A stretch of DNA of 64,000 bases from contig CAZYJR010000021.1 in assembly GCA_964647905.1 (NCBI GenBank), forward strand, positions 1 through 64,000. Direction: 5' to 3'. A program made the position numbers and the translations under genes. Positions 50,331 through 59,593 of this stretch are shown piece after piece. Origin of the DNA: CAZYJR01 sp964647905 (GTDB lineage Bacteria; Desulfobacterota; DSM-4660; Desulfatiglandales; HGW-15). The notes beneath the pieces were generated by a model. That model was not told the origin of the DNA, did not search any database, and saw only the letters and a list, made by a program, of their open reading frames with translations. Position 1 is the stretch's first letter. Every line of letters begins with the position of its first letter.

Positions 50331-52898
50331 CTAAGACTCTCCTTGGTCAAGCTCAGGATGCGTCACGGGGACCTCCACTACAAAGGTGCAGCCCCGGCCC
50401 GGGGTGCTCTCCAAGTGGATGCCTCCTTTGAGCCTGCTCATGATACTCTGGCAGATGGACAGTCCCAGCCCCGTTCCCTTTCCCGGAGGTTTTGTAGTGA
50501 AAAACGGATTGAAGACACGCTCCAAATCGGCCTCGGGAATCCCCGGGCCCTGGTCTTGAAACCTTATCCTTATCATTCCCCCGGAGGATTCCGTGGCCGC
50601 ATGTATCTCAGAGCCTGGCCGAGAGGCATCCAGAGCGTTTCTGAGCACATTCAGAAACACCTGCTGGAGCTGTGACGGATCGGTGGGAACGGAAGGAAGC
50701 TTCCGATCCGGGTCGGATACGATTCTCACCTTTGAGCGCCTGGCATCAGGCTCGAGCAGGAGCACCGCCTTTTCCAGGAGGGAGTTCAAGCAGGTGGGCA
50801 CGAGTTGAAAATCTTCCTGCCTAGTGAAATTCAAGAGATTCTGCGTTATCTCCTTGCAGCGGTGCGCCTGCTCCATGATGGTGGTAAGGTACTCCTTGAA
50901 CTCTTCCCTCTCTTCAGTATCCTGAGACCGATTATCCTGGATCAAGTCAAGCAGATCCTCTGCATAACCGGCGACCGAGGCCAGGGGGTTGTTGATCTCG
51001 TGCGCAACGCCCGAGGCCAGTTCCCCCACCGCAGCCAGCTTGCCCGCGCGGATCATCTGCTCTTCCATTCGCTTCCTGGAGGTTATGTCTCTGCTGATGA
51101 GGTGGAGCCCGAAAATCCTGTCACCCTCCCGCACCACGCTCATACTCAGCTCCACCGGGGTCACCCGGTTTAAAAGGCTTATCAGCTCCACCTCATACGG
51201 CTCGACCTCGCAGCCCTTCTGCACCCGGCGAACCCGCTCCCTCAAACCCGAACGGTGCCTCGGGGCCACAAAACCCACGAGAGACCTCCCCTCCAGCTCC
51301 TTCCAGTCAGTCTCCAGGAGGGAAAGGACCTTCCGGTTCGCCGATATCACACGGCCCTGCAGATCAGTCAGGCAGATCGCGTCTTGAGCCGTCTCGAACA
51401 GATTGCGATAGCGGATTTCAATGCCTTCGCGCTCGGTGATATCCTCATGCAGTACTATGATCCCGGCTCCCTGGCCTTCCTCATCAAAAAGAGGCACCGC
51501 CTTGATGTTGAGAATACTGACACTATTGGGCCCTCTATGAATGTGAACGCTTTTCTTCTCAAAAGGCTCCCCCGAATACATGGTGTTTTCCAAGCGCTCC
51601 AGAATCTCGGGATAGTTGAGCATAGGAATGGCACTTTCCAAGGTCTTGCCTAATATATATGCTGCATCTATATTAAATATAGCCTCCATCTGGCGGTTCC
51701 ATGTTTGTATTCGCAAGTCCGGATCCAGAACCATAATCCCTTCTGTCATGCTCTCTATTATATTCTCATTGTACTTCTTAAGATATTCAATGCGGCGGGC
51801 GTTCAAAGTCTTGTCAGTGGTATCTTCCATAATGCAGAGCAGCCCCTCGGAAACCCCGCCCTCATTCATCAACGGAAGACCCTTTATGGACAGGAAACGT
51901 CTTTCCCCTCCTCTTCCCCGGTAAGGATAGTCGACCAGAGCAAACCGCTCCCCCTCGAGGCCTCTGGTCATGCACTCGGCAAGCTCCCCCTGGAGCCCTT
52001 CCGTGATCCCCTCGATCGTCAGCCCGATAAGACGAGGCCAAGGACCGCCGACGATGGCCGCCATGGCGGGATTGGCCGAGGTTATGACGCCGTTGACATC
52101 AAGAGTGAGAATCCCGACCGGGGCATTCTCCAAGATCCGCTCATTGAACCGATTGACCTCCTGGATCTCCCTGGTTTTCTCCCAGACCAGTTCCTTGAGC
52201 TGCTCCTGAATGGACTTCCTCGGGGCCGAGGGACTGAAACCGCTGGCCAGGATCTTCTCTCTGGAGCCCACCAGGAATTCACAATGCCGGTCGCCTTTGC
52301 CCAGACAAGCCACCTCAACGCAGTCAAGGGCCTCTTCCACTCCAGTTCCGGCATACTGGTGGGTCGCCTGCATGAATCCGAGGATAATCCCTCGGGTGTA
52401 GTCGCACGAGGGCCTACCCGGGGAATCCCCCCTTTGGGAGTACATCCATCCCTCGAAGGTATTGGTGCACTCTATCCTGGCCCAGCCTTCTTCCCAACGC
52501 ATCTCCTTGACGATGAAATGGCCGGCCCCGCCGTCTGTGAACACCGCCAAACCCCGCGAAAACCCCTCGGCGGAAGGCTTGATGCGCCTCTTTTGAATCA
52601 TGGGTTCGAGAAAAGAAAACCCTCCCTTGATCCCGGCCTGGTAAATCAGATAACTTGCATTATCCCCCACCTCTTCGCCGATGACCTTCCTCAGGTTGTA
52701 AAACCCCTGGACGATATCAAAGAAGATCATTCGGGTGTGGCCGACCTCGAACCAGCCCCTTTGAGGGTAGTGGAGAATGTCCCCTTGCGGCCGTGGGGCC
52801 CCGCTCAGCCCGGACCCTTCAGGATGGTCTATTGCAGGCATTTCTAACTTCTTCTTCACGGCAAAAGCCTTACTGCGGCCCGCCATCACGAGCGGCAT
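50331..52898 (-). CDS. Sensor histidine kinase with V4R and PAS domains
   Basis: This 855-aa soluble kinase has an N-terminal XylR-N/V4R-type sensor (about 30-220) with Cys residues in CDYTRGI and VEVACLGKGDRHCEF, then three PAS domains (about 245, 370 and 495 onward; ILENAPVGILTLDVNG, IIESMTEGIMVLDPDL, LFETAQDAICLTDLQG). A HisKA domain follows with the phospho-His in GVAHEINNPLASVAGY (about 630) and an ATPase with N box VFLNVLRNALDA, G1 DQGPGIPE and G2 GKGTGLGLSI. No membrane helix is seen, so it senses a cytoplasmic ligand, possibly a hydrophobic or aromatic compound as in XylR/DmpR. It is co-transcribed with the NtrC-type regulator. Confidence 0.9.
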   Translation of the reverse strand: MPLVMAGRSKAFAVKKKLEMPAIDHPEGSGLSGAPRPQGDILHYPQRGWFEVGHTRMIFFDIVQGFYNLRKVIGEEVGDNASYLIYQAGIKGGFSFLEPMIQKRRIKPSAEGFSRGLAVFTDGGAGHFIVKEMRWEEGWARIECTNTFEGWMYSQRGDSPGRPSCDYTRGIILGFMQATHQYAGTGVEEALDCVEVACLGKGDRHCEFLVGSREKILASGFSPSAPRKSIQEQLKELVWEKTREIQEVNRFNERILENAPVGILTLDVNGVITSANPAMAAIVGGPWPRLIGLTIEGITEGLQGELAECMTRGLEGERFALVDYPYRGRGGERRFLSIKGLPLMNEGGVSEGLLCIMEDTTDKTLNARRIEYLKKYNENIIESMTEGIMVLDPDLRIQTWNRQMEAIFNIDAAYILGKTLESAIPMLNYPEILERLENTMYSGEPFEKKSVHIHRGPNSVSILNIKAVPLFDEEGQGAGIIVLHEDITEREGIEIRYRNLFETAQDAICLTDLQGRVISANRKVLSLLETDWKELEGRSLVGFVAPRHRSGLRERVRRVQKGCEVEPYEVELISLLNRVTPVELSMSVVREGDRIFGLHLISRDITSRKRMEEQMIRAGKLAAVGELASGVAHEINNPLASVAGYAEDLLDLIQDNRSQDTEEREEFKEYLTTIMEQAHRCKEITQNLLNFTRQEDFQLVPTCLNSLLEKAVLLLEPDARRSKVRIVSDPDRKLPSVPTDPSQLQQVFLNVLRNALDASRPGSEIHAATESSGGMIRIRFQDQGPGIPEADLERVFNPFFTTKPPGKGTGLGLSICQSIMSRLKGGIHLESTPGRGCTFVVEVPVTHPELDQGES

Positions 52899-52931
52899 CC
52901 GGGATCAAAGGCAGGACTATTGAAAACGTGA

Positions 52932-53414
52932 TCATATACCGTAGTGTTTTTCCCAGAACTCACGATCCTGCTCCTTCCAATCCGGCCCGAATCGCTTGTC
53001 GTAATAGGCCCCCATTCGATCGAGCCATCGCCACCAGAAGTGCTTTCCTCTCCTCTTGGCCTCCAGGATGTCTTCAAGGACCTGGGGGAGCTCGTTTATC
53101 TTCTCCTTGGGCACATACGAGGCGGCCCCTTCTTGGTACGACTTGACCGTATCCTCTACCGTGAGGGCGTGAGCCGTGAGCATGACCGCCAGGATGCCTT
53201 TATCATTGGCCTTTTGCAGAAGCTTGTACCCATCCACTCCCATGATGTCCAAGACCGCGAAATCGAAGTTCTGAGAATCCATCAGCCCTGCGGCGGTCTC
53301 GAAGTCCGCAGCCTTGACCACCTCGCCCATACCGAGAATCTCCTCGAGTGCGTCCAGGACATCCGGCTCATCATCCACTATCAGTATTCTTTTTCCCTTC
53401 AATTCACTTCCCAT
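52932..53414 (-). CDS. Stand-alone receiver protein with Trp-rich tail
   Basis: This 160-aa receiver (VDDEPD, phospho-acceptor Asp in FAVLDIMGVDGY, Thr in MLTAHAL, Lys in SYVPKEK) has no output domain. It ends in the tail GKHFWWRWLDRMGAYYDKRF, then GPDWKEQDREFWEK. It is the first gene of a unit with the V4R kinase and NtrC-type regulator, 33 bp ahead of the kinase, so it may act as a phosphate sink or intermediate. It is closely similar to the receivers at 26804 and 53804. Confidence 0.85.
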   Translation of the reverse strand: MGSELKGKRILIVDDEPDVLDALEEILGMGEVVKAADFETAAGLMDSQNFDFAVLDIMGVDGYKLLQKANDKGILAVMLTAHALTVEDTVKSYQEGAASYVPKEKINELPQVLEDILEAKRRGKHFWWRWLDRMGAYYDKRFGPDWKEQDREFWEKHYGI

Positions 53415-53803
53415 ATCGAGCTTCCTCCTTGTACCGCCGCCCCTTCGGCCGGCTCAGCCTCTTCCCGCCGCCAAGGGTGAGTTAGTGCAAGAAAGGGTGC
53501 CCCACCCCACGAGGAAAATCAAGGGGGTAAACACACCCACCATCGTAGCCCCATCGCTTGCACGACCCAATTCGAATGACATATTGGCATGCTTTGGAAA
53601 TCAGTGCTACCGTGAAAGTCTTCACCGATCAGAAGACAGAGTTCCAGGTGGTACAATGGCCTGGTTACGGTTATTTTCGCTCATGGCGTCTTTTTTCTTT
53701 GAGTCAGGCACATGCGCCCGATATAATGACGTAATTGTCCGATGGATTTTCATGGTACCAGCCCTGTCGCAACTGGTCCAAAACCTCAATCCTGGAGAAT
53801 CAA
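53415..53803. other. Divergent intergenic region, 389 bp
   Basis: This region lies between two divergent receiver genes. It has one good plus-strand promoter (given separately). Open frames here lack protein character. I see no RNA gene or repeat. Confidence 0.5.
53699..53727 (+). promoter_or_regulatory. Candidate promoter of the USP-receiver gene
   Basis: TTGAGT (53699-53704) and a perfect -10 TATAAT (53722-53727) are spaced by 17 bp, 76 bp upstream of the start codon. Confidence 0.6.
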
Positions 53804-54721
53804 ATGATCGGTCGAATTCTTGTTCCTGTGGATGGGTCCAAAGAATCCCTTCGAGGCATTGAACTGGCCTCCCGCTTGTGCGGAGAGCATGATCGCAAAG
53901 TCCACATGATTCACATCGTAAGACACAGAAAAACACCCACAGAAGTTTTGCAGTATATGCGTGCAGAAGGGGTCCAGGAATCCCCTGAATCTGTCTATTT
54001 GCAGCTGGAAGGCAAGCATATCATACGATTGGCTGAGGACAGAGCACGTGAGCTGGGGCTGCATCCGAACAGCGCACTCTTAATGGGAGAGCCCGCAGAC
54101 GAGATCATTAAGTACGTCAAAGAATTTGGAATTGATACCATCATTATTGGCGCAAATGGCGCAGGCAGAAGTAACAAGGATTCTCTTGGAAGTGTGTGTT
54201 CAAGAGTTTGCAGCAAATCGGACCGGACATGTATTATTGTTAGAAGAGATCTACTTCAATCTAAACGTATACTGGTAGTCGACGATGAACAGGACGTACT
54301 TGACACAATAGAGGAAGTTCTGCCCCAATGTGCTGTTACAAAGGCATCCTCTTTTGAAGAAGGAAAACAGCTTCTCCAAAGCAGTTCATTTGATATGGCG
54401 ATATTGGACATCATGGGGGTTAAGGGCTACGAATTATTGGATATCGCAAACCAGGTAGGGATTCTTGCAGTTATGTTAACCGGGCATGCTGTCAGCCTCG
54501 AGAACACGTGGAGGGCGTACAAAGGTGGTGCGGCTTCCTACATTCCAAAAGATGAGCTGGCCAACATCGACACCTACCTCAAAGATGTATTCGAAGCACA
54601 ACTGAAAGGGAAGCATTCTTGGTGGCGATGGCTCGATCGCTTTGGCTTGTACTATCGAAAGCGATTTGGACCCGAATGGCAGTCCAATGTACATGCTAAA
54701 GATATAAAGAGGGAAGAATAA
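53804..54721 (+). CDS. Universal stress protein fused to a receiver with Trp-rich tail
   Basis: This 305-aa protein has an N-terminal UspA domain (about 1-145): ILVPVDGSKESLRGIELASR, and the ATP-binding-type loop IIGANGAGRSNKDSLGSV. It continues into a receiver (about 152-265) with VDDEQD, phospho-acceptor Asp in MAILDIMGVKGY, Thr in MLTGHAV and Lys in SYIPKDE. The C-terminal tail is GKHSWWRWLDRFGLYYRKRF, then GPEW. The start at 53804 has GGAG upstream. The fusion suggests a nucleotide-sensing stress protein controlled by phosphorylation. The gene is AT-richer than those before it. Confidence 0.88.
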   Translation: MIGRILVPVDGSKESLRGIELASRLCGEHDRKVHMIHIVRHRKTPTEVLQYMRAEGVQESPESVYLQLEGKHIIRLAEDRARELGLHPNSALLMGEPADEIIKYVKEFGIDTIIIGANGAGRSNKDSLGSVCSRVCSKSDRTCIIVRRDLLQSKRILVVDDEQDVLDTIEEVLPQCAVTKASSFEEGKQLLQSSSFDMAILDIMGVKGYELLDIANQVGILAVMLTGHAVSLENTWRAYKGGAASYIPKDELANIDTYLKDVFEAQLKGKHSWWRWLDRFGLYYRKRFGPEWQSNVHAKDIKREE

Positions 54722-54882
54722 TGACATTTGACACTGATTTTGATTCAGATTCGAGAGCCTTACTTTGCCGCCGGTATAGCAGGGGTCAACTTTCACTCAC
54801 CCCGACCTTGGAGATGCTCAAAGAGGTCCGCCCGAGAAAAATCCCTTGGCTGGGTAACCGCATCCTCGACTTCGAGGCTTGA
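54721..54882 (+). CDS. Possible 53-aa protein after the USP-receiver gene
   Basis: A short frame starts at the ATG that shares its A with the preceding TAA stop (TAATG), with GAGGGAAG upstream, and ends at TGA 54880-54882. The peptide has an acidic start (MTFDTDFDSDSR) and a basic C-terminal half (MLKEVRPRKIPWLGNRILDF). I do not recognise a family. Stop-start overlap and the ribosome binding site favour it; small size leaves it uncertain. Confidence 0.35.
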   Translation: MTFDTDFDSDSRALLCRRYSRGQLSLTPTLEMLKEVRPRKIPWLGNRILDFEA

Positions 54883-54929
54883 TCAACCTCATGAAAAGTC
54901 GGGGGCATTTTGTCCGAGGGAAATCGGGT

Positions 54930-56183
54930 TTAATATGTCCGTTTTTTGAGACTCATATACTTCTCAATGACCTCTCTTGAATCCATACCTGCATGCAATA
55001 GGTCCCTGCTGTCCGGCATGCCGAGGGGCTCCTTGTAGCCCGACCCGGTCATGGTGCAGAGCACCCTGTCATTGGAAGTGATGATCCCTTTGGAGAGCAG
55101 CAGGGGGATCGCTGCTATCACCGAGGCCGAAGCGCCTTCCACCCATACCCCTTCTTCTCTTGCGAGGCGCTCCCTCTCAACCCGGCACATGGTCTCGGTG
55201 ACCTCCAGGGCATACCCTTCCGATTCATAGATCGCTGAAAGTGCATGCCCGCCGCTGAATGTAGTCCGAAGGGACGTCAGTCCGCTCTCGGCTTTCTCCA
55301 AAGTCTCTACCGTTGCTTTTCCCCCGGCGAAGGATTGGACGAGAGGAGCCGCGCCTTCCACCTGCACACCGACCATCCTGGGGCGCTTAGGCAGCAGCCC
55401 GGCCTCATGCATCTCACAGTACCCCTTCCATTGCCCTCCTAGGTTGTCGCCCCCGGCCACAGGACAGACCACGACATCCGGGGCCAGAGAGGCACACTCA
55501 TAGGCGATCGTTTTGGTTCCTTCTTGGGAGTACGGATTGATCGGCGCGAACGAGAAGGCGCAGCAGAAGTCGAGCCCATCGCAAAGCCCCCGGATGAAAT
55601 CGAGTAGAACCTCCGGTCCTCTCTCGAACAGGCCGTCCACGAGAATGCAGCGCCCCCCCATGAACCGAATCTGGGCAATCTTTTCCAGCGGCGCACCGGA
55701 GTCGACGAGAACCAGACAGTCCATCCCAACCGATGCGGCGTAAGTGACGAGGGACGCTGCGGCATTCCCTGAGGACACCGTCATCACGCCCCATGCTCCG
55801 GACTCCCTGGCCGCCGCAAGAGAGACGCAAATGCCACGATCCTTGAAAGACCCCGTCGGATTCAGGGTCTCGTTCTTCAACATGAGACAGGAAAGGCCCA
55901 TGCGTCGAGACAGTCGCCGCGAAAAGAGAACAGGCGTATCACCTTCGCCCAGATATGGAAGATAAGCTTTGTCCACAGGTAGAACCGGTGCATAGCGCGC
56001 AAGACCTCTTCCCTGTTGGATCCGATCGAGAGACCTGAGCCGAGAGGAAGTGTATCGAAACGCAAGAGGGCCATTGCACCTGGAACAGCCACCATAATAT
56101 GCGATCGAGCCCTTCCAACCGCAGTTCGAGCAGACAATGTGACAATCTTCCGAGAGCCTGTGGTGCATGGAACCGGCCTTCAT
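54930..56183 (-). CDS. Threonine-synthase-like PLP enzyme
   Basis: This 417-aa fold-type-II PLP enzyme has an N-terminal zinc-ribbon-like segment (CSNCGWKG, then CSRCNG, residues about 18-40), the PLP lysine in LNPTGSFKDRGICVS (about 108-122), the SSGNAAASL block (about 137-145) and a phosphate-binding glycine loop GGDNLGG (about 244-250). The closest families are threonine synthase and cysteate synthase. It sits last in an amino-acid uptake operon rather than with hom, so beta-replacement or elimination of an imported compound is as likely as threonine synthesis. Confidence 0.75.
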   Translation of the reverse strand: MKAGSMHHRLSEDCHIVCSNCGWKGSIAYYGGCSRCNGPLAFRYTSSRLRSLDRIQQGRGLARYAPVLPVDKAYLPYLGEGDTPVLFSRRLSRRMGLSCLMLKNETLNPTGSFKDRGICVSLAAARESGAWGVMTVSSGNAAASLVTYAASVGMDCLVLVDSGAPLEKIAQIRFMGGRCILVDGLFERGPEVLLDFIRGLCDGLDFCCAFSFAPINPYSQEGTKTIAYECASLAPDVVVCPVAGGDNLGGQWKGYCEMHEAGLLPKRPRMVGVQVEGAAPLVQSFAGGKATVETLEKAESGLTSLRTTFSGGHALSAIYESEGYALEVTETMCRVERERLAREEGVWVEGASASVIAAIPLLLSKGIITSNDRVLCTMTGSGYKEPLGMPDSRDLLHAGMDSREVIEKYMSLKKRTY

Positions 56184-56200
56184 CCGAGCTTCTTATCCGC

Positions 56201-57031
56201 TCAGCCCGCTAGAAGCTTTTCTCTAAGAAAATGGGATAGGCGTGAGAGCAAGAAACATATCACAAAATAAAACAACGCAATTGCTATATAGGTTTCAAAC
56301 GCTGCAAAAGTAGATGTCATTATTTGTCTACCAATAAGGGTAAGCTCTACAAGAGATATCACACTAGCCAATGATGAATCCTTTACAAGATTGATGAACT
56401 GTCCAGCCAGAGCAGGCACAACTCTACGTAAAGCCTGGGGTAGAATAATATATCGCATTGTCATGCCATGGCTCAACCCTAAAGATCTCCCTGCAAGCAT
56501 CTGTCCCATTTCAATAGATTGAATTCCGCCTCGGATAATCTCAGCAAAAAAGGTTGCTTCAAAGGCTGTGAGTGCAATTACTGCAGCAGGAAAAGAACTT
56601 AAATGGAAAATATTGCCAATACCAAAATATACCAATAGGATAATAACAAGTAGAGGGAGATTTCGAATGCCTTCAATATATACCTTCGCCAGATCTCTCA
56701 GTAAGACAAATCTGGAAACCCCTGCCAGGCCAAGCAGGGTCCCAAAAAGAATCGATGCAAACAGTGTTGCAACGGATATTTTCATGGTCATAAGAAAGCC
56801 GACAAAAAAAGCATTCTTGAAACCGAAAAGGATTGTCCAGTTAAAGTTATAGTGCTCTCTTGCCTTTAGATAGGTAATTACAATGATTACAAATAAGATG
56901 AAGGCAACGACAGTACCCCTCAGCAGGACCGCCCAAAATTCAGGTGGTTCCTGCTTTTCCCAGAACCCTGGCTTGCGCTGAAACGCTTTGCCAAGAAAGC
57001 CTTTCAGGTTGCTCAGCGTGTTTTCCGTCAT
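56201..57031 (-). CDS. Polar amino acid ABC transporter permease
   Basis: This 276-aa HisM/GlnP-type permease has a first membrane helix at about 35-55 (VVAFILFVIIVITYL), followed by four to five more and the EAA loop GRSLGLSHGMTMRYIILPQA (about 180-199) that contacts the ATPase. EGIRNLPLLVIILLVYF (about 118-134) is the family block. Its start overlaps the ATPase stop by 4 bp. It is about 35-40% identical by eye to the other permease of the cluster, so the channel is probably a heterodimer. Visibly AT-rich. Confidence 0.88.
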   Translation of the reverse strand: MTENTLSNLKGFLGKAFQRKPGFWEKQEPPEFWAVLLRGTVVAFILFVIIVITYLKAREHYNFNWTILFGFKNAFFVGFLMTMKISVATLFASILFGTLLGLAGVSRFVLLRDLAKVYIEGIRNLPLLVIILLVYFGIGNIFHLSSFPAAVIALTAFEATFFAEIIRGGIQSIEMGQMLAGRSLGLSHGMTMRYIILPQALRRVVPALAGQFINLVKDSSLASVISLVELTLIGRQIMTSTFAAFETYIAIALFYFVICFLLSRLSHFLREKLLAG

Positions 57032-57750
57032 AGTATTTGCTCTAGGAAGCGCTTGGTTCTCTCGTGTTGGGGATGCTGAAAGAACGCCTGCGTCTTTGCG
57101 TCCTCGACAAGCGCACCATCATCAATAAAAACCACCCGATCCGCAACTTTCCTGGCAAAGCCCATCTCGTGGGTGACCACAAGCATGGTCATCCCTTCCT
57201 TGGCCAGATCAATCATGACATCCAGGACCTCTTTGATCATCTCAGGATCAAGGGCAGAGGTCGGCTCGTCAAAAAGCATGACCTTTGGCTGGATAGCCAA
57301 GGCCCTTGCAATGGCGACCCGCTGTTTCTGGCCTCCGGAGAGAGCCGAAGGATAGGAATCCCACTTCTCGGGAATGCCGACCTTTTTGAGGAGCGAGTGG
57401 GCAATGGCTTCCGCTTCCTTTTGCGGCACCTTTTTGACTTTGACTGGAGCAAAGCTAATGTTCCGCAGAACAGTCATATGAGGAAACAAATTGAAATCTT
57501 GGAAGACCATTCCGATCTGCGATCTCAATTGATCAATGTCTGTCTTCGGACCATTAACTTTGGTTTGATCAACATAAATCTCACCGTCCTGAATTGACTC
57601 TAAGCCGTTAATACATCGGAGCAAGGTACTTTTTCCGGATCCACTTGCCCCAATAATGACAATGACCTCTCCTTCTTCGACATCTAAGCTGAATTCTCTG
57701 AGCACATTAAAATGCCCATAAGATTTGCTTATCCTGTTAATATTGATCAT
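57028..57750 (-). CDS. Amino acid ABC transporter ATPase (GlnQ/HisP type)
   Basis: This 240-aa ATPase has Walker A GASGSGKST (about 35-43), Q-loop MVFQDFNLFPH, signature LSGGQKQRVAIARAL (about 132-146), Walker B MLFDEPTSALDPE and switch His in VTHEMGFA. It energises import through the flanking permeases. The start is the ATG at 57750, beyond the end of the upstream permease gene; the frame stays open for 15 more codons that overlap it. Confidence 0.9.
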   Translation of the reverse strand: MININRISKSYGHFNVLREFSLDVEEGEVIVIIGASGSGKSTLLRCINGLESIQDGEIYVDQTKVNGPKTDIDQLRSQIGMVFQDFNLFPHMTVLRNISFAPVKVKKVPQKEAEAIAHSLLKKVGIPEKWDSYPSALSGGQKQRVAIARALAIQPKVMLFDEPTSALDPEMIKEVLDVMIDLAKEGMTMLVVTHEMGFARKVADRVVFIDDGALVEDAKTQAFFQHPQHERTKRFLEQIL

Positions 57751-57754
57751 TGAC

Positions 57755-58591
57755 CTACCCCACATCGAGCCTTGATTCGAGGATTTTTGTGCCAATTGAC
57801 AAGGTAAAACATACTACAAAATAAAACATCATTAATGTAATATAGCTTTCCATTGATGCATATGTTATGGTAAGAATACGTCTGGCCGTTAAAGTCAGCT
57901 CTGCTAGAGATATGACACTACACAGAGATGACCCCTGAACGAGGTAGATAATCTGGCCAGCTATTGACGGCGTAATTCGTCTCGTGACTTGAGGCAAGAT
58001 GATGTACCTCATAGTCGCACGCTCAGTGACCCCCAGCGAGCGCGCCGCCCAGATCTGTCCCTTGTCAACCGATTCGATCCCTCCTCGAACAATCTCGGCG
58101 ATATAGGCACTTTGAAACACGGTCAAGGCCAAGACACTGGCTGTGAACCGGCTCATGTCGAAAACCGAGCCGAAGCCGAAGTACATCAAGAGGATAATTA
58201 CCAGAAGGGGTATGTTTCTGATCGTTTCTACATAGACGAGAGACAAATCGCTGAACAAGACCCGGCGTGATACACGCCCGAGTCCAACGACGAGGCCCAA
58301 CAGCAAGGAAAAAATGAGTGCCAAAACAGAGACTTGCAGGGTAACCTTGAAACCCTCCAGAAAATCAGGTAGGTACTCGACTATGAGACGCCAATTGAAG
58401 CTGTAGTTCTTGCTGATTTCTGTATAGACCCCCCAGACAAAGATCGCGATGCATACCGCAATCAGCAGAGATCTTCGAAAGATCTCAGGAATAGAAGCGT
58501 CCCCAGCAGGTTCCCACGGCTGTCTGGGTTCGGGTCTATACAAAAAATCGATGAAGTGCAGCGCTCGAAGCCTCTTCCTTTCCGCTCTCAC
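57755..58591 (-). CDS. Polar amino acid ABC transporter permease
   Basis: This 278-aa second permease has the same plan as the gene at 56201: a membrane helix near 35-55, VETIRNIPLLVIILLMYFGF (about 125-144) and the EAA loop AARSLGVTERATMRYIILPQ (about 186-205). Its C-terminal FYFVVCFTLSIGTKILE is also shared. It lies 11 bp after the binding-protein gene and just before the ATPase. Confidence 0.88.
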   Translation of the reverse strand: MRAERKRLRALHFIDFLYRPEPRQPWEPAGDASIPEIFRRSLLIAVCIAIFVWGVYTEISKNYSFNWRLIVEYLPDFLEGFKVTLQVSVLALIFSLLLGLVVGLGRVSRRVLFSDLSLVYVETIRNIPLLVIILLMYFGFGSVFDMSRFTASVLALTVFQSAYIAEIVRGGIESVDKGQIWAARSLGVTERATMRYIILPQVTRRITPSIAGQIIYLVQGSSLCSVISLAELTLTARRILTITYASMESYITLMMFYFVVCFTLSIGTKILESRLDVG

Positions 58592-58602
58592 TGGATGTCC
58601 GC

Positions 58603-59469
58603 CTACTTTTGCTCAGGGAGTCTTTTCTGCCATTCGGCACTCTCGAACCACTTTTCATACAGGTCATCCAGGACTCCCTTCCGCTTCAGCTCATGAATAA
58701 ACAGGTTGAGCCAGTTGAGAAAGTCCGGATCCCCACGCTGAATGGCAAAAGACATCTCTTCTTCCTGCCCGGGTACATCCACCATGTAGACCTTGTCTTG
58801 ATTTCTTCCGACATGGATCGCTGTCTGAGGCTCGTCCCACTGCCAGGCATCGGCCTTGCCTCGAATGACCTCCATAATCATCTCAGGAGCCGTTTCAAAC
58901 CTTCGAATATTTGCCTTTTTAAACATTTCTGTTGCCGCAAAATCACCCGTTGTTCCGAGCATTACAGTAATAACATTGTCTGGCTTGTCTAAATCCTTCC
59001 AATTCTTGATGTTTGGGTGTCTCTCTTTGTTCACACCCAGCTTCTGTCCATGGACGAAATAGGGCTCAGTGAAACTCACCCTCAGGTTCCTCTTTAGTGT
59101 CCGGGTCATTCCGATGATGAGGATATCTGTCTTGCCCGTGTACAGCGTATCAATAATCCCGTCCCAAGCTGTATTTACAATCTTCAGTTCAACGCCGAGC
59201 TCCTCGGCCAGCATCTTGTCAATGTCAATGTCATAGCCGAAGTACTCTCCATTCTTGTCGACCATGTCAAAAGGCGGATAGATCGCACAGGTCCCAACCC
59301 GGATCTCCCCACGACTGATGATCTCCGTAAGTTTGGACCCCCTTGCAATGTCACGCGGGGTCACCTCCGTCGATAGGGCCGTGGACGCGAAACCCAAGAG
59401 AAGGAAACACGCCGTGAGCATTGCAGCCATTTGACCAAGCACTCGGTTCCTTTTTTCTTTGGCTTTCAT
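58603..59469 (-). CDS. Amino acid ABC transporter substrate-binding protein
   Basis: This 288-aa family-3 (SBP_bac_3) periplasmic binding protein has a signal peptide (about residues 1-33, MLTACFLLLGFASTALS). The ligand-pocket sequence includes GTCAIYPPFDMVDKNGEYFG, GYDIDIDKMLAEELG and the TRTLKRNLRVSFTEPYF segment, where Arg binds the alpha-carboxylate, plus the hinge TVMLGTTGDFAA. The ligand is probably a polar amino acid or derivative; the specific one cannot be predicted. AAGGAGATTGACG precedes the ATG at 59469. Confidence 0.88.
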   Translation of the reverse strand: MKAKEKRNRVLGQMAAMLTACFLLLGFASTALSTEVTPRDIARGSKLTEIISRGEIRVGTCAIYPPFDMVDKNGEYFGYDIDIDKMLAEELGVELKIVNTAWDGIIDTLYTGKTDILIIGMTRTLKRNLRVSFTEPYFVHGQKLGVNKERHPNIKNWKDLDKPDNVITVMLGTTGDFAATEMFKKANIRRFETAPEMIMEVIRGKADAWQWDEPQTAIHVGRNQDKVYMVDVPGQEEEMSFAIQRGDPDFLNWLNLFIHELKRKGVLDDLYEKWFESAEWQKRLPEQK

Positions 59470-59593
59470 CGTCAATCTCCTTTTTTGATGTGTGGTGTCT
59501 ATGGATGCTGAGGACCCATTCGTCCCCTCCACGTCTATATGTTCAGATGAAGGCCATGGCCCGGATAAGGCCAAGGCCGCCCAACTGTTTCAT

